From assembly GCA_013204605.1 (NCBI GenBank), contig JABMNI010000055.1:1-38105 (forward strand): DNA of 38,105 bases. Direction: 5' to 3'. The translations under genes were made by a program, and so were the position numbers. The notes below the pieces were generated by a model. That model had not been told where the DNA came from. It saw only the letters and a program-made list of their open reading frames with translations, and did not search any database. This document shows positions 17,896 through 26,426 of this stretch, in pieces; the first letter of the stretch is position 1; each line of letters begins with the position of its first letter. The stretch comes from Ignavibacteria bacterium (GTDB lineage: Bacteria; Bacteroidota; Ignavibacteria; Kapaibacteriales; Kapaibacteriaceae).

Positions 17896-18978
17896 ATGAA
17901 GAGTCGGCTGAGTGTCTTGGTACGTGTTACACTGCTTGTACTGATAGTTGCGGTAGCAATGAGTGAGCTGAAAGCGCAGCAGGTTATTGCCGTTACTGCC
18001 GGTGGGTTTACGAAAGTGGGCCTTACCGGTGGACAGTTCCTAAAAATCGGAGTTGGCGCTCGTGGCACCGGTATGGCAGGAGCAGTTAGCGGTTTGTCGA
18101 GCGACGTAACGTCGGTGTTTTGGAATCCTGCTGGTATTGCAGATATTAAAAAGTATGCTGCCGACGTAAGCCATTCTTTTTGGTTTGCCGGTATGTCGCA
18201 TTCTTTTGCAGGCGCCGTTATTCCCGTTGGCGAAAAATTTAGAGTTGCTGCAAGCTTCACGTCGTTCAGTAGTGGTGATATAAATGTAACTACAACTGAT
18301 CAACAAAGCGGGTCGGGAGCAATTTACAATGTTGCCGATCTTGCCATTGGTATTACAGTTGCTGGATATTTAACTGAACAATTCTCGTTCGGAGTGACCG
18401 GTAAGTATGTTCAACATGCTTTCACCGATGTTTCTGCAGGCGGCTTTGTGTTTGATATTGGTACGAAGTATAATACTGGCTATAAGGGAATTACTCTTGG
18501 TTTCGGGGTGCTTAGTCTTGGACCCAAACAAGAATATTCTGGCGCAAACCTTGGTATCACGGGCCAACCAATTAGTGGCTTGAATGCAAGCAAGGTCGAC
18601 ATGTCAATAAGCACGTCGTCATTCAATATGCCGCTTTCATTTAGGGCAGGTTTGGGCTTGGATATGCTAACGTTGATGGATGATGTTCCTGAATATGACG
18701 ATGACGGAACTCAAGTGCATAAATGGGTAACCGGTGTTGACTTTGAAACGTACAGTGATTCGCCCGAACAATTTGCTATTGGAACTGAGTACACATTCCG
18801 AGATCTGGTAACACTTAGAGCTGGTTACAGATTGGGTAATGATCAATTTGGACTTGCCGGCGGTATTGGACTTAAATACCTGAGTGCAGATTTTGATGGT
18901 CGTGTAGACTTCTCAGTTAACCCAACAGTGAATCTTGGCTTGATCAATCGTCTTTCAGTTTCGATGCGATTTAATTAA
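17896..18978 (+). CDS. PorV/PorQ-family outer-membrane barrel protein
   Basis: PorV-type proteins are FadL-like 14-strand barrels that escort T9SS cargo from the translocon to the attachment complex. The chosen ATG at 17896 has GTGGAG at 17882-17887 as ribosome site and gives a clean signal peptide ending near LKAQQ; an in-frame ATG at 17869 is a weaker alternative. The 360-residue protein shows the family signature near its start: FLKIGVGARGTGMAGAVSGL, then SVFWNPAGIA. It ends in LSVSMRFN. It lies 28 nt after the giant secreted protein gene, so it probably belongs to that operon, which ends at the terminator just downstream. Whether it is the general PorV or a dedicated paralogue cannot be told from this window. 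Confidence 0.85.
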   Translation: MKSRLSVLVRVTLLVLIVAVAMSELKAQQVIAVTAGGFTKVGLTGGQFLKIGVGARGTGMAGAVSGLSSDVTSVFWNPAGIADIKKYAADVSHSFWFAGMSHSFAGAVIPVGEKFRVAASFTSFSSGDINVTTTDQQSGSGAIYNVADLAIGITVAGYLTEQFSFGVTGKYVQHAFTDVSAGGFVFDIGTKYNTGYKGITLGFGVLSLGPKQEYSGANLGITGQPISGLNASKVDMSISTSSFNMPLSFRAGLGLDMLTLMDDVPEYDDDGTQVHKWVTGVDFETYSDSPEQFAIGTEYTFRDLVTLRAGYRLGNDQFGLAGGIGLKYLSADFDGRVDFSVNPTVNLGLINRLSVSMRFN

Positions 18979-19007
18979 TCAACAATTTACTTTGATGTAA
19001 GTTTTAT

Positions 19008-19049
19008 TGCCGTCGGAGTGAACGTTGTACTCCGACGGCATTTTTTTTT
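19008..19049 (+). terminator. Strong intrinsic terminator after the PorV-family gene
   Basis: A perfect 12-bp stem pairs TGCCGTCGGAGT (19008-19019) with ACTCCGACGGCA (19029-19040) around a 9-nt loop, followed directly by nine T residues (19041-19049). It closes the operon ending with the PorV-family gene. Confidence 0.95.
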
Positions 19050-19099
19050 CCAATTCAAATAAATCTAATCGATTGATTCACACGTTAAATACGCCCTTC

Positions 19100-20512
19100 A
19101 TGCACAAGTTATTTATAGGTGCCGTGGCTTTGTTAGCAAATAACCTAGCCATATTTGCTCAGAACAAATTAGACTTTGTTGCTGATGTAGTTCAGTATAG
19201 GGGTAATGGGCAGACAACCAATGTTGAGTTCAACTATTCTTTTCCTGATACGGCTTTAAAATATGTGGCTGATAAGGTTGGCTATATTGGCGAGGCATAT
19301 TGCCGGCTTACAATTATTCAATCGGGGGCAGACACGATAGTTGACGAGTGGATAGCATCAGCGAATTCTGCCGTTCAAAGAGTACAACATCAGCGATTCT
19401 ATTCAGGCGTAAGAAAATGCAAAGTCCGTCCAGGGAAAGCCTTTTTCTTGCTTAACGTTCGCGACGTGCATGATTCAATGCGAACTACAGCCTCTTCTTT
19501 TGCATACGAGATTCGCGCGTTCGGTTTGAATGTTGATGTTTCTGATGTGATGTTCACACAGCCCCTTTCAATGAATGCGGACCCACGATTTGAACGGAAT
19601 GGCGTTGATGCTGTGCCCAACCCGCGGCATGAGTGTATTGGCGTAGACCCCGTGATTCCCGTTTATTTGGAAATCTACAATGCAAAGCTTAATGGTTTAG
19701 ACACGTTTGTAATTGAGTATCAAGTGTTGGATAATGTGCAGCGTGAAATGTTTACGATGTACCGAAAAATGCTGGCGAATGCCGATGGTTTGGTTGCCCG
19801 TGATGATCTGCCCGTGGGAGTCACCGTAAGTGGCGTGTACAAATTGAAAGTTTCAATCAAGTCCAAGGACCTGGATAAAACGTTTGCTTCGGTGATGGAT
19901 AAGTTTTACATACTTAATCCCGAGCTTCCGCCGCAGGGTAGTTTTTACCTCACTGAGGAAGAAAAGTTTATGACGTCGGAGTGGGCCGTAACGAAGGGTG
20001 ATAAGCTAAATCTCGAAATGGAACTTAGTAAGGTTCTTTCTTCAGCCGCTGAGCGCACTACTGCGGATGCAATGTCTGACGATCGTTCAAAACAACGGTA
20101 CCTATATCGGTTTTGGAAGAATCGCGATCCGGATCCCTCAACATCTGAAAATGAGCGCCTTGAAGATTTTAGAAAAATGTATCAACGTGCACAGACTTTT
20201 TATACTAGCGCAATTACGAAGGATGGCTGGCGGACCGACAGAGGTAATGTGTTACTCAAGTACGGTATTCCAAACCAAATTGAACAGTTCATTCAAACCA
20301 TTGATGCCAAACCGTATGAGACATGGTTCTATTCAAATATCCAGGGCGGTGTGTATTTTTATTTTGTCGACTGGCAGTTGCTACAGAATCACAAGCTCGT
20401 CCATTCAACCAGACTGGGTGAGATAAGAAATGAAAATTGGTTCAACCAATGGGCAAAAGCATTTAGCCCCGACCCTAATCCTACTGAATCGATTCAACAG
20501 AATCCTCGTTAA
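19100..20512 (+). CDS. GWxTD domain-containing exported protein
   Basis: The ATG at 19100 is preferred because it opens directly on a signal peptide (MHKLFIGAVALLANNLAIFAQ); the upstream extension begins inside the terminator loop. The 470-residue protein carries the family motif GWRTD at residues 376-380, followed by RGNVLLKYGIPNQIEQF and a WFY element, as in the GWxTD family of FCB and Acidobacteria genomes. Its function is not established. It is the first gene after the terminator and overlaps the next gene by one base (TAATG), so it probably heads an operon with the acyltransferase and glycosyltransferase genes. That points to a role in the cell envelope, which is inference. Confidence 0.85.
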   Translation: MHKLFIGAVALLANNLAIFAQNKLDFVADVVQYRGNGQTTNVEFNYSFPDTALKYVADKVGYIGEAYCRLTIIQSGADTIVDEWIASANSAVQRVQHQRFYSGVRKCKVRPGKAFFLLNVRDVHDSMRTTASSFAYEIRAFGLNVDVSDVMFTQPLSMNADPRFERNGVDAVPNPRHECIGVDPVIPVYLEIYNAKLNGLDTFVIEYQVLDNVQREMFTMYRKMLANADGLVARDDLPVGVTVSGVYKLKVSIKSKDLDKTFASVMDKFYILNPELPPQGSFYLTEEEKFMTSEWAVTKGDKLNLEMELSKVLSSAAERTTADAMSDDRSKQRYLYRFWKNRDPDPSTSENERLEDFRKMYQRAQTFYTSAITKDGWRTDRGNVLLKYGIPNQIEQFIQTIDAKPYETWFYSNIQGGVYFYFVDWQLLQNHKLVHSTRLGEIRNENWFNQWAKAFSPDPNPTESIQQNPR

Positions 20513-21405
20513 TGAACACCTATTGGATAGTGTATGTAGCCATGAAGGCCATGGGTTGGTTGTCGGGCAAGCTCTCCAACAGTGGTAGGTATTCATTGGG
20601 AAAGGCAGCCGGTTCGGTAATGCGTAAGCTGGATTCGAAACGATGGAACATAACGTTGGATAATTTGCAAAAGGCTTTTCCGGAACGGGCGGAGAGTCAA
20701 CGGCACCACGTGGCTATTGGTGCGTACGAGAACTTGGGTCAGGTATTGGTTGAAACCATCGCACTTCCTTCAATGTCGGCGATTGACATTACACGAAGCA
20801 TGAAGATTAATGGCATTGATCAACTCCAATATCGAGCCAAAAACAAGCTCCCTTCGATTTTGCTGTCGGGCCACTTTGGCAACTGGGAATATCTTGCTGC
20901 AAGCGCCGGCATTTCAATGAATGCACCCATTACCGTGGTCACACATAATATGCGCAATCACGCCGTGAATGAACGTGTTAACGCATATCGCACTGCCTAC
21001 GGAAACAAAGTAATTTCAATGGATCGCGCCGCGAAAACCCTGGTGCACGAAATGCGGAATGGCGGTGCAGTTGCATTCTTGGTAGACCAATTTGCAGATT
21101 CAGATAAAAATCCACTCACCACATTTTTTGGCAGACAAACTCCCACGTATGGTGCGCCGGCGTTGTTAGCGCTGCGTTTTCAAGTGCCAATATTTTATGC
21201 GTTTGCCGTGCGCACCGGACCCGGCACGTATTCGGCCGATTTGATTCAACTAGATATAACCGGTATTCCATCGAACGCAGAAGGCGTGCGCAGATTGACG
21301 CAAATGCATGTTGATGTTCTTGAGTCGGCAATTCGCCTGCACCCGGATCACTGGTCGTGGCAGCACAGACGCTGGCGTCCGGAACAAACGGTGGGATTGC
21401 AATGA
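20512..21405 (+). CDS. LpxL/HtrB-family lipid A acyltransferase
   Basis: This 297-residue member of the lysophospholipid acyltransferase superfamily adds a secondary acyl chain to lipid A (or a related lipid) at the inner membrane. The catalytic HxxxxE motif is HFGNWE at residues 121-126. FLVDQFAD (about 186-193) and the FFGRQTPTYGAPALLALR segment match the family, as does the DHWSWQHRRW end. The N-terminus holds one hydrophobic segment. The start overlaps the GWxTD stop by one base, and the stop overlaps the next gene in ATGA, so all three are translationally coupled. The exact acyl chain and LpxL versus LpxM role cannot be read from the sequence. Confidence 0.88.
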   Translation: MNTYWIVYVAMKAMGWLSGKLSNSGRYSLGKAAGSVMRKLDSKRWNITLDNLQKAFPERAESQRHHVAIGAYENLGQVLVETIALPSMSAIDITRSMKINGIDQLQYRAKNKLPSILLSGHFGNWEYLAASAGISMNAPITVVTHNMRNHAVNERVNAYRTAYGNKVISMDRAAKTLVHEMRNGGAVAFLVDQFADSDKNPLTTFFGRQTPTYGAPALLALRFQVPIFYAFAVRTGPGTYSADLIQLDITGIPSNAEGVRRLTQMHVDVLESAIRLHPDHWSWQHRRWRPEQTVGLQ

Positions 21406-22439
21406 CATTTGTAATTATTCAAACGGCCTTCCTTGGAGATGTGGTTCTCTCCATGCCCATGTGCGCAGCCCTGCGTAACACTCATCCCAACGCCAAAATA
21501 ATTGTAGTTACCACTCCGAGTGCTGCGCCATTCGTTGAAATGGTTTCGGATGTGGACGTTGTTATTCAATTTGACAAGCGGGGTAAACATCGCACCTTGC
21601 GCGCAAGTGCAGAACTAGCGCGGTCCCTTTCATTGGACCAAGACACAGTTGTCATTGTCCCGCATAGAAGTTTTAGAACTGCACATTTTGTTCGAAATTT
21701 GCATTCGCCTGAAGTTGTCACCTACAAAATGGGGTTTACTCGTTTCATTGCGCGCAAGACAGTAACGTATAATCGCCGCATGCATGATGCGGATAGGCAG
21801 CTATCGTTGCTCAAGGCACTTAGCGCACCAATTGTGTGTACAAAGTCCGATCAAATTGCACGCGTCGCATTCAAAAAGGAAATGATTACAAGTGAGTTTC
21901 CAGTTTCATTATCAGATTCGTTGGCAAGGGGCTACGTGGTTCTTGCTCCAGAGTCGGCTTGGAATACAAAGAAGTGGGGGATCTCGCGATACAACGAAGT
22001 GGCTAAGCAAATTGTTGAAATGGGCTTGAACGTGGTGTTTGTTGGCGCGGGGACCGAGACGCAAACCGAGACGCAAACCGAAACGCAAACAGAGATCATC
22101 AATGACCATCCGCACGTACACAACCTATGCGGTAAAACATCGCTCAAGCAACTGGTAAGCATCATTGCGCATGCGCGTGCCGTGGTTTGCAATGATAGTG
22201 CCCCGGTACACATCGCATCGTTATTAAATGTTCCAACCCTGGCTGTGTTTGGTCCGACGATACCAGAATTTGGTTTCGCCCCCTTTGCAGAAAAATCCGT
22301 GGTGCTCGGAAATTCTGCGTTGAAGTGTCGTCCGTGTTCTATTCACGGCACCGCTACCTGCCCTATAAACACTCACGAATGTATGACAAGTATCACATCG
22401 GTGCAGGTCATGACAAAGTTTTACGATATTTTTGCATAG
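21402..22439 (+). CDS. GT9-family glycosyltransferase (heptosyltransferase-like)
   Basis: This 345-residue ADP-heptose:LPS heptosyltransferase-like enzyme would extend the LPS inner core. The ATGA overlap with the acyltransferase supports the start at 21402. The N-terminal half shows IQTAFLGDVVLSMPMCAALR, and the C-terminal half has the nucleotide-sugar site: LAPESAWNTKKW (about 181-192), then CNDSAPVHIASLLNVPTLAVFGPT. A TETQ repeat at residues 217-231, encoded by a 12-nt tandem repeat, sits in a loop just after VVFVGAG. WaaF-like membership is clear; the donor sugar is not, because FCB organisms vary in core sugars. Confidence 0.85.
   Translation: MTFVIIQTAFLGDVVLSMPMCAALRNTHPNAKIIVVTTPSAAPFVEMVSDVDVVIQFDKRGKHRTLRASAELARSLSLDQDTVVIVPHRSFRTAHFVRNLHSPEVVTYKMGFTRFIARKTVTYNRRMHDADRQLSLLKALSAPIVCTKSDQIARVAFKKEMITSEFPVSLSDSLARGYVVLAPESAWNTKKWGISRYNEVAKQIVEMGLNVVFVGAGTETQTETQTETQTEIINDHPHVHNLCGKTSLKQLVSIIAHARAVVCNDSAPVHIASLLNVPTLAVFGPTIPEFGFAPFAEKSVVLGNSALKCRPCSIHGTATCPINTHECMTSITSVQVMTKFYDIFA
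22053..22094 (+). repeat. 12-nt tandem repeat inside the GT9 gene
   Basis: Three full copies of ACCGAGACGCAA start at 22053, 22065 and 22077 (the third reads ACCGAAACGCAA), followed by half a copy, ACAGAG, at 22089-22094. The unit is a multiple of three, so copy number changes add or remove TETQ without breaking the frame. Confidence 0.92.
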
Positions 22440-22472
22440 ATATTTTTTCCACGATGAGAATCGTTGTATTCC

Positions 22473-23318
22473 ATGAGCTACGATAAAAACCAACCAATTG
22501 ACAGACTTCGCACGAAAGATGGCGGTCTAAAAAAAACCAGCACGAAGGCCGGACGAGTTATTCGGGAACGCAAACCGAAAACCGAGGCCATCCCCTCGGC
22601 GCTGGAACCGGCAAGATTAAACAGGGTAATTGCCGATGCCGGAATTGCTTCGCGTAGAGCGGCCGATGTTTTAATTACCGAAGGCAGAGTAAAAATTAAC
22701 GGACAGATTGTTACGGAGTTGGGGACTAAGGTTAGTCTAAGCGATGTTGTATCCGTAAACGGCGAACCGATTACTCGCGAAAAACATTTAACGTATGTGC
22801 TGCTGAATAAGCCGAAGGATGTTATTACTACATCGAACGACGAAAAGGGCAGGGCAACGGTTTTTGATATTGTTCGAATTCATGCCCGACTTTTTACCGT
22901 TGGACGCTTGGATAGAAATACCACCGGCGCCATCCTGTTAACAAACGATGGTGACCTTGCGCACAAACTGATGCATCCGAGTTTTGGAGTGTCGCGGGTG
23001 TACAGAGCTGGCTTAGATAAATATTGCCGACAAGAACACGCTAGGGCAATTTCGCATGGTGTGGAGTTAGATGATGGTATGACGTCGCCATGCTCAGTTA
23101 CAATCGATCCCGAAGACAAGTCGTCAGTGATCCTTGAAATTAGAGAAGGCAAGAACCGCGAGGTTCGCAGACTCTTTGAACACTTTGGTTATGAAGTTCG
23201 ACGCTTAGATAGAAAGCAGTACGGAGTTCTTACTACACGTGGTTTGAAAAGGGGCGAGTACAGGCATCTTACGCGCGAAGAAATTAATGCCCTCAGACAG
23301 TTAGTTGGAATGATCTAA
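22473..23318 (+). CDS. rRNA pseudouridine synthase, RsuA/RluB/E/F family
   Basis: This cytoplasmic RNA-modifying enzyme (281 residues) converts specific uridines in rRNA, or a related target, to pseudouridine. Residues 1-45 are a basic, probably disordered tail. Residues about 48-98 are an S4 RNA-binding domain (RLNRVIADAGIASRRAADVL). The catalytic domain follows, with the family motif GRLDRNTTG and catalytic D148, then VILEIREGKNREVRRLFEHFG. Start 22473 is the first ATG; a TTG three codons upstream is possible. The overall pattern is closest to RluB (23S), but the subgroup is uncertain. It lies 33 nt after the glycosyltransferase with no visible terminator. Confidence 0.9.
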   Translation: MSYDKNQPIDRLRTKDGGLKKTSTKAGRVIRERKPKTEAIPSALEPARLNRVIADAGIASRRAADVLITEGRVKINGQIVTELGTKVSLSDVVSVNGEPITREKHLTYVLLNKPKDVITTSNDEKGRATVFDIVRIHARLFTVGRLDRNTTGAILLTNDGDLAHKLMHPSFGVSRVYRAGLDKYCRQEHARAISHGVELDDGMTSPCSVTIDPEDKSSVILEIREGKNREVRRLFEHFGYEVRRLDRKQYGVLTTRGLKRGEYRHLTREEINALRQLVGMI

Positions 23319-23332
23319 CACAAGCACACTGA

Positions 23333-25423
23333 ATGAATTTTTTAAATCCTTTTGCACTGTTTGGATTAGCTGCCGCTAGTATTCCAATTCTGCTTCACCT
23401 GCTGAATTTACGAAAACTACGAGTGGTTGAGTTCAGCACGGTTAGATTTTTACAAGAACTGCAACAAACACGAGTGCGGAAACTGCGCATTCAGCAAATC
23501 CTGTTGCTCATCTTGCGGACGCTACTCGTAGTGTTTGCTGTGCTGGCCTTTGCCCGTCCAACGGTCCCTAGCAATTTACCGTTGTTGTCCTCGAACGCTA
23601 AAGGTAGTGTTGTAATTCTTGTAGACAACTCTAACAGCATGGGCGCTTCTGATCAAAGCGGACAACGGTTTCGTCAAGCGCAGAATGTTGCGGCTAGCAT
23701 TGTTCAACAATTGCGCGATGGCGATGAAGTGTGTGTGCTTCCGCTTGCCGGGGTAGACTACAACAGATCGGTTGGATTCACTCGAACGTTTTTAGCGGCG
23801 AAAAGTGAAATTGAAAAGATGACGCTCTCTGCAAATGCCGCAAGCATAGCCGACGGATTTCGTCGTGCCGAGGGTTTGTTTCGCGACGCCGCGTACGCCC
23901 ACCACGAAGTGTATTTGATTTCCGATGCTCAACGTTCCACCACATTCCGCGAGGAAGCCGATAGCGCCAAACAACTCGATAACGATGTGTCGTTATTTGT
24001 TATGCCAATTGGTAAGGGGCTAGATGGTTTAGACAAAAACTTTTCTGTCGACTCCGTAAAACTTATCACAAAGCTGTTCAATCCGGACCGCCCGGTCGAA
24101 GTAGAAGCATTCATTCGTAACGGCAGCAATTCAGACGTTTCCGGAATTCCCGTCACCATGTCGTTCAACGGCAGTCGGGTAGCACAGCGTGTGACTGATA
24201 TTCCGGCTGGTGCAACGGTTTCGGTAGTATTGGCAGCGCCCACTCAGCGCAGGGGATTATTCAAAGTATCGGTCGAGCTTGAGGATGATGCGATTAACGG
24301 CGACAACTATCGCTACGTTGGAGTAACTGTTCCCAACCAACCCAAGGCAATACTCATCGGAAGCAATTCCGATGTAATGTTTGTTCGCGCAGCTTTTTCG
24401 GTGCCCGGCTCTGAACGTTCGGCTCCAAATGTCACGGTCTATCCATCTGTTAAAAGTGCTGCGCAAGCACTGAACTCAGCCGACGTAGCATACCTATGCG
24501 GAGGCGATGTAGGTGAATCCGATGCTGCATTGTTACGACAGTTTTTAGAGAGTGGAAGGGGCTTAGTGATTTTTGCTCAGGAAGGTGCTGCGTTTGCCAA
24601 GTTCACACAATTGTTAGGTGTTAGTGCAAATGAAATTATTGAAAATGGGTCCACCAATAATTTGGTGAATAAGGTTGAAAAAAATCATCCATTGTTTTCC
24701 GGCGTTTTTAAAGATGAATCAAACAGTAAGCAAGTGGTTGATTCGCCAAAGCTGAAAAGAATGCGATCGGCCAAAGGTGGTGTAGCTGTGGCTATGACGG
24801 AGAATGGATCGTTCATTTCAGAACATTTGGTGAGCGGAGGCAAGCTTCTGTATATATCTGTTGCCCCGGGCATTGCATGGAGTACATTTCCTGTAACTGG
24901 ACTCTTCGCGGCAACGTTGGTCCGCAGTGCCTTGTATTTATCTGCGCCAACAGATCAAGGTACAAGTATCGGACTGAATCAGCCCTTCGGCGCAATGATT
25001 CCAATTAAAAATTCAAACAACACCGTATTTACTGTTACCGATGTGCTTGGTGATACTCGGCCAATAAATGCGGCCCGCACCCCAAGTGGAACCATACTAT
25101 CTCTGCCCGCACAACGGACACCCGGGGTAGTATTTGTTGCTACGGCCAACGGTGATCCCGTAATGGCGGTAGCTGTTAACGGACCAACCGATGAATCTGT
25201 ACTAATATATTTCGACTCAAATGAATGGCTCAGTTCAATCCAGCAAAATATCACAGCCCCTAAACAGGCGGTGTTAGTAGAGAGTGGTGGCTCGGTTGCA
25301 AACGCCATACGAGCAGCACGCGAAGGATCTGAGTTATGGCCGCTACTAATTATTCTTGCATTAGTCTGTGCGCTTAGTGAGCTATTCTTACAGAGATACA
25401 TGGCCCGCGAAGAAACGGTGTAA
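23333..25423 (+). CDS. BatA-domain and von Willebrand factor A protein
   Basis: This is a membrane-anchored VWA protein of 696 residues. Residues 1-75 form the BatA/aerotolerance N-terminal domain: NPFALFGLAAASIPILLHLL helix, RKLRVVEFSTVRFL, then a second helix at about 55-74. The VWA domain starts at about 92 and its metal-binding MIDAS motif DNSNS is at 98-102. A long Ig- and glutamine-amidotransferase-like region follows (CGGDVGESDAALLRQFLESGRG, near 385-405). A last membrane helix lies near 668-690. The family is widespread in Bacteroidota and is usually linked to MoxR ATPases and stress tolerance, but no MoxR gene is near here. Function is inferred from domains only. Confidence 0.87.
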   Translation: MNFLNPFALFGLAAASIPILLHLLNLRKLRVVEFSTVRFLQELQQTRVRKLRIQQILLLILRTLLVVFAVLAFARPTVPSNLPLLSSNAKGSVVILVDNSNSMGASDQSGQRFRQAQNVAASIVQQLRDGDEVCVLPLAGVDYNRSVGFTRTFLAAKSEIEKMTLSANAASIADGFRRAEGLFRDAAYAHHEVYLISDAQRSTTFREEADSAKQLDNDVSLFVMPIGKGLDGLDKNFSVDSVKLITKLFNPDRPVEVEAFIRNGSNSDVSGIPVTMSFNGSRVAQRVTDIPAGATVSVVLAAPTQRRGLFKVSVELEDDAINGDNYRYVGVTVPNQPKAILIGSNSDVMFVRAAFSVPGSERSAPNVTVYPSVKSAAQALNSADVAYLCGGDVGESDAALLRQFLESGRGLVIFAQEGAAFAKFTQLLGVSANEIIENGSTNNLVNKVEKNHPLFSGVFKDESNSKQVVDSPKLKRMRSAKGGVAVAMTENGSFISEHLVSGGKLLYISVAPGIAWSTFPVTGLFAATLVRSALYLSAPTDQGTSIGLNQPFGAMIPIKNSNNTVFTVTDVLGDTRPINAARTPSGTILSLPAQRTPGVVFVATANGDPVMAVAVNGPTDESVLIYFDSNEWLSSIQQNITAPKQAVLVESGGSVANAIRAAREGSELWPLLIILALVCALSELFLQRYMAREETV

Positions 25424-25453
25424 AACCGACTACGGAACCGATTGATAAACCGA
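25424..25453 (+). repeat. AACCGA repeated three times at 12-nt spacing
   Basis: AACCGA occurs at 25424-25429, 25436-25441 and 25448-25453, exactly 12 nt apart, filling the gap between the VWA stop codon and the J-domain gene start. The bases between the hexamers have diverged. It may be a decayed tandem duplication or a set of binding sites. Confidence 0.6.
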
Positions 25454-25454
25454 T

Positions 25455-26393
25455 ATGCCAGCTCCGATTTTACATACAGAAACTCAAGAGCTACGTAAAC
25501 AGCTAGCTGAGTTACGCAGGGAATTGCGGAACCTGATAGAGGAAGGACACATACTTTCTACCGTTGAACGTCCGAGGATAGTCTCGATGTACGACATGTA
25601 CTTTGGCGAACTCGAAATTGAAAAACAAAGATTGGCTGTGCAGGGGGCTGAGTTGTTCCGCAGAGTTGAGTTGCTCACTATTAAATACACTCGTGGCGAG
25701 AAAATAACACCAGAAATTGTTGCGCTCGTAGATGAAGTTGTAACAAAGGAATACGACCGGATGCGACAAAGAATGCGAGAAGCTTTCGATATGAGTAGCT
25801 CCGAGCGTGAACGATCAGCCATGGAAAATCTGAATTCCCCCGACGCCGATGAATTAGTGTCTACGTACAGGATCTTGGTAAAGAAACTTCATCCCGATGC
25901 TAACGGATCGAGCGGAGATATAGATAGTATGTGGCACAGAGTTCAACAAGCTTACATGCAACGTAATACCGAGAAATTAAAAAACTTGCTTTCAGTATTA
26001 GGTGCTGATGAAGAACCGGCACACGACATCAGAGGTTTAGAAGAGTTGCAAACTGAAATCGAAATCTTAAAAAGTAAAATCAGAACTGAATCAAGAAAGA
26101 ATGTAAGCGTCAAGCAAAGTGAACCATTCTGCTTTGTAGACGATCTGGAAAATGGTGACTGGAGATTTGGTCACAAAAGACAGTTAGAAAAAGAATTGGC
26201 GAAGTTGAAAAGTAAGATCGATGAATCGGCAATCAAGTACAGGGAGTTAACCGGCATAGATGCGGTGATTATTGATGGGCATCCAAGCGCACACGAAGAA
26301 TCTACTCGATCACGAGACAAGTCGGCTAACGCGCAGAACAATGAGGCATTTAATGACGACTTCAAAAGTAACACGTACTTTAGTGGCAGGTAA
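25455..26393 (+). CDS. Coiled-coil protein with a J-like domain (HPD motif)
   Basis: This is a cytosolic protein of 312 residues without signal peptide or membrane helix. Residues about 9-75 and 190-265 are charged, heptad-like helices suggesting coiled coils. Between them, residues about 133-180 (LVSTYRILVKKLHPDANGSS, then HRVQQAYMQRNTEKL) resemble helices II and III of a DnaJ J domain with HPD at 146-148, the motif that stimulates Hsp70 ATPase. No Gly/Phe or zinc region is present, so it is not a general DnaJ. It would recruit DnaK to a specific client through the coiled coils (inference). No dnaK or grpE gene lies nearby; the neighbours are a VWA protein and an M61 peptidase. Confidence 0.7.
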   Translation: MPAPILHTETQELRKQLAELRRELRNLIEEGHILSTVERPRIVSMYDMYFGELEIEKQRLAVQGAELFRRVELLTIKYTRGEKITPEIVALVDEVVTKEYDRMRQRMREAFDMSSSERERSAMENLNSPDADELVSTYRILVKKLHPDANGSSGDIDSMWHRVQQAYMQRNTEKLKNLLSVLGADEEPAHDIRGLEELQTEIEILKSKIRTESRKNVSVKQSEPFCFVDDLENGDWRFGHKRQLEKELAKLKSKIDESAIKYRELTGIDAVIIDGHPSAHEESTRSRDKSANAQNNEAFNDDFKSNTYFSGR

Positions 26394-26426
26394 TATTTTG
26401 AAACCAAGGCGGAGCTAACATAGATC

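Noticed and set aside
19025-19099. Upstream TTG start for the GWxTD protein
   Set aside because: It begins inside the loop of the terminator hairpin, and the ATG at 19100 opens directly on a signal peptide.
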